A stretch of DNA of 5,848 nt from Verrucomicrobiota bacterium (GTDB taxonomy: Bacteria > Verrucomicrobiota > Verrucomicrobiia > Chthoniobacterales > UBA10450), in the NCBI GenBank assembly GCA_003217835.1, contig QHMQ01000086.1, positions 1 to 5,848 on the forward strand, read 5' to 3'. Under the pieces are notes generated by a model, which was not told where the DNA came from, searched no databases, and saw nothing but the letters and a program-made list of their open reading frames with translations. Positions 1 through 5,823 of this stretch are shown here, piece after piece. The stretch's first letter is position 1. Each line of letters begins with the position of its first letter. The position numbers and the translations under genes are program-made.

Positions 1-93
1 AAAGGCGATGATCTCTGCGTCATAATTTTCCTCAAGCCAGCGGAGAATGATCGACGTGTCGAGTCCGCCAGAGTACGCGAGAACAATTTTCAT
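1..93 (-). CDS. argG: Argininosuccinate synthase, N-terminal fragment (cut by window edge)
   Basis: Reading down from an ATG at 93-91 gives 31 codons in frame to the window edge. The peptide begins MKIVLAYSGGLDTS and continues IILRWLEENYDAEIIAF. This is the N-terminus typical of argininosuccinate synthase, with the SGGLDTS ATP-pyrophosphatase (PP-loop) motif at residues 8-14 that binds ATP. The family joins citrulline and aspartate using ATP to make argininosuccinate, the next-to-last step of arginine synthesis, in the cytosol. Only the first 31 of roughly 400 residues are here, so nothing can be said about the catalytic C-terminal part. The gene follows the phosphofructokinase stop by 49 bases on the same strand and could be co-transcribed with it. 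No clear Shine-Dalgarno sequence precedes the ATG. The start is set by the family N-terminus. Confidence 0.93.
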   Translation of the reverse strand, partial: MKIVLAYSGGLDTSIILRWLEENYDAEIIAF

Positions 94-142
94 GATGACT
101 AATGCGACGGCTATTGGCCGCCGTTACAGGAAGATCGACCAA

Positions 143-1219
143 TTAATCGCCGAAGGAAATTTCGACGTCGCGGGCAGTTTGCACCATCTCGCCGTTCGGT
201 GGAACGAGGCGCAGCCGATTGACCGCTTCCGCGATCGGAACGTGGCGGACCTGGTAATTTTGGTAGCTGACCATCGATCCGAAGTGTCCCTCGTTCGCGA
301 GTTGGACAGCTTTCACCCCAAATCGTGTACCGAGAATTCGATCGAGCGTGGTGGGCGCGCCGCCGCGCTGCAAATGGCCAAGCACACAACAACGCGTTTC
401 TTTGCCGGTGCGCTGGGCGATTTCGCGCGCGACGATTTCGCCGATTCCTCCGAGCCGGAATTCGCCATCTTTCGTTTCGCGCATCACCTGCTGACCATCT
501 CTTGGCCGGGCGCCTTCTGCGACCACAACGAGCGAGCCGAGATTGCCAGCGGCGTCGCGTGCCTTGATGACAACCGCAATCCTGTCGTGATTAAACGGGA
601 TCTCCGGAATTAAAATGATGTCCGCGCCACCAGCGATCCCGCCATGCAACGCAATCCAGCCGGCATGGCGTCCCATTACTTCCACAACCATGACGCGTTT
701 GTGACTTATGGCGGTGGTGTGCAATCGGTCGAGTGCATCCATTACCGTGGCGACCGCGGAATCAAATCCGAAGGTCATCGCCGTCGCTTCAAGATCATTA
801 TCGATCGTTTTGGGTACGCCGATGCAATTAATGCCCGCCTCCTGCAGTTGCTGCGCGGTCACCATGGAACCGTCTCCGCCAATAATAATTAATGTTTTCA
901 CCCGCAGGTCATTTAGAAGACTTCGGGCATGCTCGATTATCTTTGCCGGAACAATTGTGCGCTCGCCCGCGCCGACTTTGGCAACGAAATGGCCCCGATT
1001 GGTTGTACCAATGATCGTACCCCCCTGGGCCATGATCCCGTTGGTAGTTTTGCTATCGAGAATGACGTGATCTTCCGGCCGAAGCAGCCCTTCGAAACCA
1101 TCACGAAAACCGACCACCTCCCAACCGAGTTTCTCTGCTGCGAGCACCACTCCGCGCAAGACGGCATTCAGGCCCGGGCAATCGCCACCACTGGTCAAAA
1201 CACCAATCCGTGGCTTCAT
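143..1219 (-). CDS. pfkA: 6-phosphofructokinase, group III (mixed phosphoryl donor) type
   Basis: A 358-residue protein of the PfkA family, which phosphorylates fructose 6-phosphate to fructose 1,6-bisphosphate in the cytosol (glycolysis). Visible motifs are TSGGDCPGLNA (9-19, donor-phosphate loop), GGDGS (114-118), PKTIDND (136-142) with the expected catalytic base D140, MGRHAGW (182-188), PEIPF (205-209), VVAEGA (232-237) and LGHLQRGG (280-287), the last part of the sugar-phosphate site. Two residues decide donor use. The position equivalent to E. coli G104 is G117, as in ATP enzymes. The position equivalent to E. coli G124 is K137, as in pyrophosphate enzymes. This G/K combination is known from group III mixed-substrate enzymes, so the donor could be ATP, PPi or both. 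An in-frame upstream ATG at 1282 would add 21 residues overlapping the carboxypeptidase gene; I chose 1219 because the family begins M-K-x-R-I-G. The gene starts 17 bases after the carboxypeptidase stop. No strong Shine-Dalgarno site is seen. Confidence 0.95.
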   Translation of the reverse strand: MKPRIGVLTSGGDCPGLNAVLRGVVLAAEKLGWEVVGFRDGFEGLLRPEDHVILDSKTTNGIMAQGGTIIGTTNRGHFVAKVGAGERTIVPAKIIEHARSLLNDLRVKTLIIIGGDGSMVTAQQLQEAGINCIGVPKTIDNDLEATAMTFGFDSAVATVMDALDRLHTTAISHKRVMVVEVMGRHAGWIALHGGIAGGADIILIPEIPFNHDRIAVVIKARDAAGNLGSLVVVAEGARPRDGQQVMRETKDGEFRLGGIGEIVAREIAQRTGKETRCCVLGHLQRGGAPTTLDRILGTRFGVKAVQLANEGHFGSMVSYQNYQVRHVPIAEAVNRLRLVPPNGEMVQTARDVEISFGD

Positions 1220-1236
1220 TTTGGTGGCGAACGCGA

Positions 1237-2178
1237 CTAAAGCAGTTTCTTTGGATCGGCCAAACGCCCACTGGCGGCCCATTGGTCGAAGAGCTGCCAG
1301 CCGCGTGCGACAAGTCCAGCACCTTCGCTGAATCGATTCGTGCTGCCGAGCAGCACCACGATCAAATGACGCGGATAGACGGTTATCGCCTTGCCTTGGG
1401 TCACGACTTCTGGCTCGCGATTGGCGGAGAGAATCAAGCAGTCCCCCGCTCGCGTTGTCCGGCCAGTTTTCACTCCGTCAATGCCATTTCTTCCGAGAAG
1501 CTCGTTCGTACTCCGAAGCACATAATTCAATCGATGCCCGCCGCGATCGAACGAGATTTGACGCTCCTTTTGTGACACGTAAAAACGAAAACTCGCTTTG
1601 TTCAGGGCGTAACGCGTCAGACGCGCCATGTCTTCCGCAGTCGAAAACGGCATCGGCCGAACGTTGTTGTCAATGCCATGCGGATTGACAAAGCGTGTGC
1701 GCTCCATCTTCAACTGTTTGGCTAGCGCATTCATTTGGGTAACGAACGCATCGACCGGTGTCATTTTCGAGCCAACCTCAGTCGGCAAGTGCGAGCCAAC
1801 GTGCTGTGCCAGCGTGTAAGCCGCAATATTGTCCGATTGAACGAGCGCAGCATAGAGAAGATCGCGCATTGTTATGCTGTCTCCCGGCTGAAACCCGACG
1901 TTATTTTCAAGTGTTCCGACAAACGCCTCGGGCGGAATCGTGATTGTCTGATTGAGATCGCCCCCTTTCCGTTCCGCCCAATCCAGCACGACGCTTGCGG
2001 TCGCGATTTTTGTTAGACTTCCAATTTGCAGTTTCTTCCTGGGCTCTTGCTCTTCCAGAAGGTAGCCCGTCTGCGAATCGACAATCACAAAGGCTTGCGC
2101 GCCAGCAGCCGAACGGAGAGAAGCTGCGGTCGCGATCAACGCGATCGAGGCGGTAAGAAATCGGTGTGAAAAGCGCAT
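1237..2178 (-). CDS. Secreted D-alanyl-D-alanine carboxypeptidase (penicillin-binding protein, peptidase family S11)
   Basis: A 313-residue serine DD-peptidase. All three active-site motifs of family S11 are present and well spaced: SLTK at 54-57 (nucleophile S54, general base K57), SDN at 115-117 and KTG at 237-239. The family removes the terminal D-alanine from peptidoglycan pentapeptides in the periplasm and binds beta-lactams. Residues 1-27 form a signal peptide (MRFSHR, then a hydrophobic core) with a likely signal peptidase I cut after AGA at 25-27. The protein ends about 75 residues after KTG. It therefore lacks the extra beta-rich C-terminal domain and amphipathic membrane anchor of E. 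coli PBP5 (about 400 residues), and is probably soluble in the periplasm. A longer frame begins at a TTG at 2277, overlapping the upstream gene, but its extra 33 residues would bury the signal peptide, so I chose the ATG at 2178. The phosphofructokinase gene follows after 17 bases. Confidence 0.92.
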   Translation of the reverse strand: MRFSHRFLTASIALIATAASLRSAAGAQAFVIVDSQTGYLLEEQEPRKKLQIGSLTKIATASVVLDWAERKGGDLNQTITIPPEAFVGTLENNVGFQPGDSITMRDLLYAALVQSDNIAAYTLAQHVGSHLPTEVGSKMTPVDAFVTQMNALAKQLKMERTRFVNPHGIDNNVRPMPFSTAEDMARLTRYALNKASFRFYVSQKERQISFDRGGHRLNYVLRSTNELLGRNGIDGVKTGRTTRAGDCLILSANREPEVVTQGKAITVYPRHLIVVLLGSTNRFSEGAGLVARGWQLFDQWAASGRLADPKKLL

Positions 2179-2238
2179 AACAGAGTCGAATCGCAGCACC
2201 TTAATCGAGGCATTCTGATTGGCAACACATCGGGTGGG

Positions 2239-2261
2239 AAAAATGTTTGCTCGCGCCGAGC
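2239..2261 (-). terminator. Weak terminator-like hairpin between the DUF2062 and carboxypeptidase genes
   Basis: Read on the minus strand, bases 2261-2249 form a perfect 5-bp stem (GCTCG with CGAGC) closing a three-base GCG loop. Five bases later comes a run of five T (2243-2239). It lies just after the DUF2062 stop at 2270, where an intrinsic terminator would be expected. The stem is short and the T run is separated from it, so it may only attenuate transcription or be chance. Confidence 0.3.
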
Positions 2262-2269
2262 TCCTGCGC

Positions 2270-2812
2270 TTAAACAATTTTTTGAGGCACTCGCGCTCGG
2301 CTCACGAGCATTCGCATCAAAAAATAGACGATGATCGCCGACGGAATGGCGAGGAACAGTGAGCCAACAAACGCCGGCCAAAACGTAGGCCAAACGACCC
2401 GCGAAAATACATGCCAATCCAGGTAATCGTGCAGCCCAAATTGCCGGAAACGCACACGATGCGCCACGGGGCGATGCAAGCTCCAGCACCCTAAATGGTA
2501 TTCGGCAAAATAGATCGCAGGCATCGCCCAAATCACCACATCGTGCAGAGTCACCAAAATGGCCGCGGCGATCTTATTGCACCGGCAAATCCATGCTACG
2601 GCGATCGACAACAACGTCTTGAGCGGGTACAGGGGCGTGAAACCGAAAAAAATTCCGATGGCCGAACCAAGCGCGACGGAGTGTGGCGTGTCTGCGATGG
2701 TCATCAGCGTCATGTGATGCGCAACCAGCCAGCGCTTAAGTCGCGCCAATGGCCCAGGCAATCGCGATTCGTAAACTGGGTCCGCCACTGGCTGTGATTC
2801 CGGCACTTCCAA
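2270..2812 (-). CDS. DUF2062 family membrane protein
   Basis: A 180-residue protein matching DUF2062 (Pfam PF09835) by its core: a basic amphipathic stretch (LKRWLVAHH, 25-33), then a glycine-rich hydrophobic segment from about 44 to 76 containing the hallmark GIFFGFTP (53-60). Further hydrophobic segments lie at about 81-103 and 144-169, so it is predicted to be an inner-membrane protein with three or four spans. The molecular function of the family is unknown. The region between the last two spans holds five histidines (106, 113, 118, 128, 134) and many aromatics. The frame begins with TTG at 2812, 8 bases after the DUF72 stop; a GTG at 2806 is an alternative, and the only near ATG (codon 34) would remove the conserved N-terminal part. 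The tight spacing suggests co-transcription with the DUF72 gene. The family call is firm; the start is uncertain. Confidence 0.85.
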   Translation of the reverse strand: MEVPESQPVADPVYESRLPGPLARLKRWLVAHHMTLMTIADTPHSVALGSAIGIFFGFTPLYPLKTLLSIAVAWICRCNKIAAAILVTLHDVVIWAMPAIYFAEYHLGCWSLHRPVAHRVRFRQFGLHDYLDWHVFSRVVWPTFWPAFVGSLFLAIPSAIIVYFLMRMLVSRARVPQKIV

Positions 2813-2820
2813 AGCGTAAA

Positions 2821-3756
2821 CTAAAATAGCTCAGGTGTCTGCGGAGGAGTTGATAGCAACTGTCCAAGCGCCACACGCAAACGCACTGCCGCTCGCGGCG
2901 CGTAATCGAGATTATTGTTGTTGAAAATCACGTGCAATTCGCGTGTTGTTCGGGCGAGCTTTTTGCCTCGCTCCGCTATTTCGGCGATCTCGCTATCGGT
3001 GTAATCATAATCAAAACGTGCAGCTACGGTTTTCCCCGTGAGATAGCCATGAGCATTGCGCCCGTGAAGCCGCAGATAGGCCAGATGCGGATTTGCGATC
3101 TCATTCAGATTCGACGGCATAATGGTGAAATGCTCCGCCGCCGGAGCATCGACGTTAACGAAAGTCGCGCGATGCCGTTCGAGAAACTCGACAGTTTCTC
3201 TCAATTGCTCGCCGATCACCCAGTTGCGATTTCGGAATTCAATCGCCAATTGATAATCGCGCAGCATGTCGATCAAATGCTCAAGTTCTACCAGCTTGTG
3301 CTTGTAAGGTGAAAACGCAGGCGAAAGCTGCAGAAGCAGGGGACCAAGTTTCCCGGCCGAGCGCACGATCGATATCGAATGTAAAAAAGCTTCTACTAAT
3401 GCCTCTTCCAACGCCGGCGTGAGTTGTACCTTCCCCTTGGTGTCGATTTCCGGGCATCGTTGCAAATCCGCCGGCAAAAATTTCGCAGCCGCGGAATGAC
3501 GCGAAAGCAATCGATGCAGTTTCACGTCAAAGATGAACCCGTCGGGCGTAGCAGCACACCAACGCTCAACCATTCGCAAATCAGGAATGGAGTAAAACGT
3601 CGAATTTACCTCGACCATCTCAAAATATTGCGCGTACCAACTAAGTCGCTCATGCGGGCGCAGCTTTTTCGGATACCAATGCTGAATAAAACCCGGGTCG
3701 GACCAGCTTGCGGTCCCGACGAGAATCTTTCCATTCTGAGGCGTGATAGAAGTCAT
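2821..3756 (-). CDS. DUF72 (YecE-like) family protein
   Basis: A 311-residue protein with the full run of DUF72 (PF01904) motifs: VGTASWSDP near the N-terminus (13-21), EVNSTFY (49-55), FIFDVKLHRLLS (74-85), QLSPAF (143-148, usually QLPPxF), EFRNRNW (173-179), YLRLHGRN (227-234) and FNNNNLDYA (278-286). Members fold as a TIM-like barrel and are cytosolic. No reaction is firmly established for the family, so I assign none. Length is somewhat above the usual 240-290 residues, with the extra residues mainly at about 86-125, between the third and fourth motifs. The ATG at 3756 places the first conserved strand a normal distance from the N-terminus. It is the first gene of the minus-strand cluster, and its stop lies 8 bases before the DUF2062 start. 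Confidence 0.92.
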   Translation of the reverse strand: MTSITPQNGKILVGTASWSDPGFIQHWYPKKLRPHERLSWYAQYFEMVEVNSTFYSIPDLRMVERWCAATPDGFIFDVKLHRLLSRHSAAAKFLPADLQRCPEIDTKGKVQLTPALEEALVEAFLHSISIVRSAGKLGPLLLQLSPAFSPYKHKLVELEHLIDMLRDYQLAIEFRNRNWVIGEQLRETVEFLERHRATFVNVDAPAAEHFTIMPSNLNEIANPHLAYLRLHGRNAHGYLTGKTVAARFDYDYTDSEIAEIAERGKKLARTTRELHVIFNNNNLDYAPRAAVRLRVALGQLLSTPPQTPELF

Positions 3757-3780
3757 CTCTGGTTCTTACAATTAATCGTG

Positions 3781-3809
3781 ATTCTGAGTGAGAACGAAGA
3801 ATTTCGCAA
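3781..3809 (-). promoter_or_regulatory. Possible sigma-70-type promoter for the minus-strand cluster
   Basis: On the minus strand, TTGCGA (3809-3804) and CAGAAT (3786-3781) each match four of six bases of the -35 and -10 consensus and are separated by exactly 17 bases. Transcription would begin about 18 bases before the DUF72 ATG. It sits in the only sizeable gap upstream of the five-gene run, which is where a promoter is expected, but the match is modest and could be chance. Confidence 0.27.
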
Positions 3810-3836
3810 AATTGGCTCAAGCAATTATTTTTGCGT

Positions 3837-3864
3837 TTGATTTCACAATGCGTTCCACGATATT
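3837..3864 (+). promoter_or_regulatory. Possible sigma-70-type promoter for the tRNA genes
   Basis: TTGATT (3837-3842) and GATATT (3859-3864) each match four of six consensus bases with a 16-base spacer. The -10 box ends 13 bases before the mature 5' end of tRNA-fMet at 3878, giving a short leader as is common for tRNA operons. The position supports it more than the sequence does. Confidence 0.27.
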
Positions 3865-3877
3865 GATTTCCTCAAGA

Positions 3878-3954
3878 CGCGGGGTGGAGCAGCCTGGTAG
3901 CTCGTCAGGCTCATAACCTGAAGGCCGCGGGTTCAAATCCCGCCCCCGCAACCA
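3878..3954 (+). tRNA. Initiator tRNA-fMet (anticodon CAT), CCA encoded
   Basis: A complete 77-base cloverleaf. The acceptor arms are CGCGGGG and CCCCGCA, leaving the C1xA72 mismatch that marks bacterial initiator tRNA and blocks use in elongation. The D stem is GAGC/GCTC. The anticodon stem is TCAGG/CCTGA around loop CTCATAA, anticodon CAT. The T stem is GCGGG/CCCGC around TTCAAAT, and the 3' ACCA is encoded. Initiator tRNAs usually carry three stacked G-C pairs at 29-31/39-41. Here the 29-41 pair is A-U, and only the lower two are G-C. The gene lies 61 bases ahead of tRNA-Asn on the same strand and the two are probably transcribed together. Confidence 0.97.
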
Positions 3955-4015
3955 AATCACTTGCCGCGCCGACTCGGCTGCGCAAAGTTCACGCCCTCTC
4001 GAGCCGCACAAAAAA

Positions 4016-4090
4016 TCCAGCGTAGCTCAGTGGTAGAGCGGTCGGCTGTTAACCGATTGGTCGTAGGTTCGAATCCTACCGCTGGAGCCA
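4016..4090 (+). tRNA. tRNA-Asn (anticodon GTT), CCA encoded
   Basis: A complete 75-base cloverleaf. The acceptor stem is TCCAGCG/CGCTGGA with discriminator G and encoded CCA. The D stem is GCTC/GAGC. The anticodon stem is GTCGG/CCGAT (one G-T wobble at 27-43) around loop CTGTTAA, anticodon GTT. The T stem is GTAGG/CCTAC around TTCGAAT. All stems pair fully, so it should be functional. It decodes AAC and AAU. The upstream spacer (3955-4015) contains a small GC-rich inverted repeat but no T run, so nothing there suggests termination between the two tRNAs. Confidence 0.97.
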
Positions 4091-4162
4091 AGAGCCAATG
4101 CAAAGAGACACTTCCCGAAACAAACTTTCGTAACCTTTCGAATCCAACTGCTGTCTTTGCGT

Positions 4163-4167
4163 AAGGG
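4163..4167 (+). promoter_or_regulatory. Ribosome binding site fixing the start of the GT-C membrane protein
   Basis: AAGGG lies six bases before the ATG at 4174, an ideal Shine-Dalgarno spacing. It supports this start over other in-frame codons and contrasts with the minus-strand genes, where no comparable site is seen. Confidence 0.6.
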
Positions 4168-4173
4168 TAACCG

Positions 4174-5823
4174 ATGGCCATTCGGGCGTTCTTTAGACGA
4201 CTATTCTCCAGCGAACCCGTCCGGCGCGCTCTGGTTGCGTCTTTCATCGCTGTGCTTTTCCTCGGCGGTGTGCAATTGCGCCGGTGGACCTGGGACGAAA
4301 CGAGGCACGTTCGTTTCCAGCACGATATCGTCAACGGCTTTTACTGGGGCAGCGAAACATTGGCGGAAGCTCGTCGATTATCGCCCGACGAAGCCTCTGC
4401 TAATTCTTGGACGGCATTCGTCCGCGGCTATTTCGCACTCTATGACCGGGTGAAGCGCGAGGCATACGAAAATGATTACCGCCTCGATTATCCACCATTG
4501 CGACTTTTGGTAATGTCGATTTGGGCGAAGCAGGTGCGCAGTGACTTCCCGGGAGTCGATGACGGACACCCAAAGCACGTCAAACCGCTGCTCTACATGA
4601 ATCTATTCTGCGAATTGGTTTCCGCAGTGGCGATTTTCCTCCTCGTCCGTTTCTGGCTGCGGCGAACAACCGGTGGAATGACAGCGCGGTTTTGGCGGAT
4701 TTTTCCGGCGGAACATCGCGCTTGGATTTGCGGCTTGGCCGCGGCCGCTGTGGTGTGGCTTGACCCCTCACTGATTCTCGATGCGCACGGCTGGCCACAA
4801 TGGGACGTGTGGATCGTGCCTTTCTATCTGTTCGCCGCGCTCGGCGCCTTGAAGAATCGCTGGTTTACATGTGGCTGCCTCCTGGCCGCAGGTACAATGT
4901 TTAAAGGGCAGTTGTTACTCGTCGCGCCTTTTTTTCTCCTCTGGCCATTATGGGAAAAAAAATGGACCCGCGCGATGCACATGCTTGCTGGTTTCACGGC
5001 AATGGTGGCATTGGTAGTTTCCCCATGGCTCCTGCGCAATCCAGGTGCATGGATTGCCGTCTCGCTTGTGGCTGGCGTTAGCTCGTTACTCTTCTTGCGG
5101 CACAGGTCGCGGCATCCAGGAGCGTGGATCGCCATTCTCACTGCGCTCGCGGTATTTCTCATTGGTGCCTTTGATGGCGGCAGCTTCGCGTGGCTGCAAA
5201 TCGGCTTTGTATATGGTAGCGAGCATTATCCCTACCTTTTCATTAGTTCCTGCTACAATCTCCCATCGCTTCTCTCGAATCTCGGCTGGTCGCTGAAGGA
5301 TGTCTTCTGGTCGGCTCAGATTGGATCTCTGCATTTCGCCATCACGCTGCAATGGATGTTGCGCTTGCTTTACTTAGGCGCATTAGCACTCTGCGCACGT
5401 GGCGTTGCACAGCACGCTCACGATCGCGATCCCCGGTTGCTGATCGCGATTGCCATGCCTTGGTTGCTAATGTTCGCGCTGCTGGGCCAGATGCACGAGC
5501 GCTATCTCATGTGGGGCGCTGTCGTTAGCGCCGTTGCCTTCGCTGTGAGCATCAGGTTGAGCGTGCTCCATTTTATTATTTCGTTCGCGAGCCTGACCAT
5601 GATCGCGCACGTGATGCTGATCGATAAGAAATTGCATTCAACTCTCGGGGCGATCGAGCTCCTCAATGTTCTGCGACCATATGCCTCGGGACTAGTGCTG
5701 GCCTGCGTGGCTGCCTGTTTGTGGGATGCACTTGCCGTTCGTCCGACCTTATTCCAAAGCCGGCGTTATCGTTGGCTCGAACCAGCTTCGCTTTCCCTTG
5801 GAACGGCAGCGGAAGAAGGTTAG
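4174..5823 (+). CDS. Polytopic GT-C glycosyltransferase, ALG6/ALG8-like
   Basis: A 549-residue integral membrane protein with roughly 11-13 hydrophobic segments. The first is at 19-35, then a large hydrophilic loop at 36-140, then closely packed spans from about 141 to 519 and a polar tail. The layout and motifs resemble the eukaryotic ALG6/ALG8 glucosyltransferases: an acidic DETRH (41-45) in the first outer loop, RLDYPPL (103-109; LDYPPL is also in ALG6), LILDAHGWPQWDV (200-212; compare the ALG6 LIDYGHFQYN region), FKGQLLLVAPFF (243-254; compare YKQMELY...PFF) and MHERYL (440-445; compare VHEKSIL). GT-C enzymes move a sugar from a polyprenyl phosphate carrier on the outer face of the membrane, usually with an acidic base in the first loop; D41 is the best candidate. 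Donor, acceptor and biological role cannot be read from sequence. The gene begins 83 bases after tRNA-Asn on the same strand, may be read through from the tRNAs, and has a good AAGGG site. The PGAWIA hexapeptide occurs twice (290-295, 315-320). Confidence 0.72.
   Translation: MAIRAFFRRLFSSEPVRRALVASFIAVLFLGGVQLRRWTWDETRHVRFQHDIVNGFYWGSETLAEARRLSPDEASANSWTAFVRGYFALYDRVKREAYENDYRLDYPPLRLLVMSIWAKQVRSDFPGVDDGHPKHVKPLLYMNLFCELVSAVAIFLLVRFWLRRTTGGMTARFWRIFPAEHRAWICGLAAAAVVWLDPSLILDAHGWPQWDVWIVPFYLFAALGALKNRWFTCGCLLAAGTMFKGQLLLVAPFFLLWPLWEKKWTRAMHMLAGFTAMVALVVSPWLLRNPGAWIAVSLVAGVSSLLFLRHRSRHPGAWIAILTALAVFLIGAFDGGSFAWLQIGFVYGSEHYPYLFISSCYNLPSLLSNLGWSLKDVFWSAQIGSLHFAITLQWMLRLLYLGALALCARGVAQHAHDRDPRLLIAIAMPWLLMFALLGQMHERYLMWGAVVSAVAFAVSIRLSVLHFIISFASLTMIAHVMLIDKKLHSTLGAIELLNVLRPYASGLVLACVAACLWDALAVRPTLFQSRRYRWLEPASLSLGTAAEEG

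Noticed and set aside
107..124. Inverted repeat ACGGC...GCCGT between the phosphofructokinase stop and argG
   Set aside because: Five base pairs with an eight-base loop and no following T run on either strand. Too weak for a terminator.
47..613. 188-codon plus-strand open frame opposite the phosphofructokinase gene
   Set aside because: Its composition is not like any protein I recognise, and it lies wholly antisense to argG and the strongly supported phosphofructokinase frame.
3817..4011. Minus-strand frame across tRNA-fMet, reading GRDLNPRPSGYEPDELPG
   Set aside because: This is the familiar spurious peptide from translating the antisense strand of a tRNA gene. The cloverleaf on the plus strand explains the sequence.
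3955..4015. GC-rich inverted repeat in the spacer between the two tRNAs, considered as a terminator
   Set aside because: The stem is short and no T run follows, so continued transcription into tRNA-Asn is more likely.
3757..4173. Searched the tRNA region for an integration site or duplicated tRNA 3' end
   Set aside because: No second copy of a tRNA 3' end, no integrase fragment and no direct repeat was seen in the window.
3957..4334. Minus-strand frame across tRNA-Asn, reading VGFEPTTNRLTADRSTTEL
   Set aside because: Same artefact: an antisense translation of tRNA-Asn, running into the antisense of the GT-C gene.
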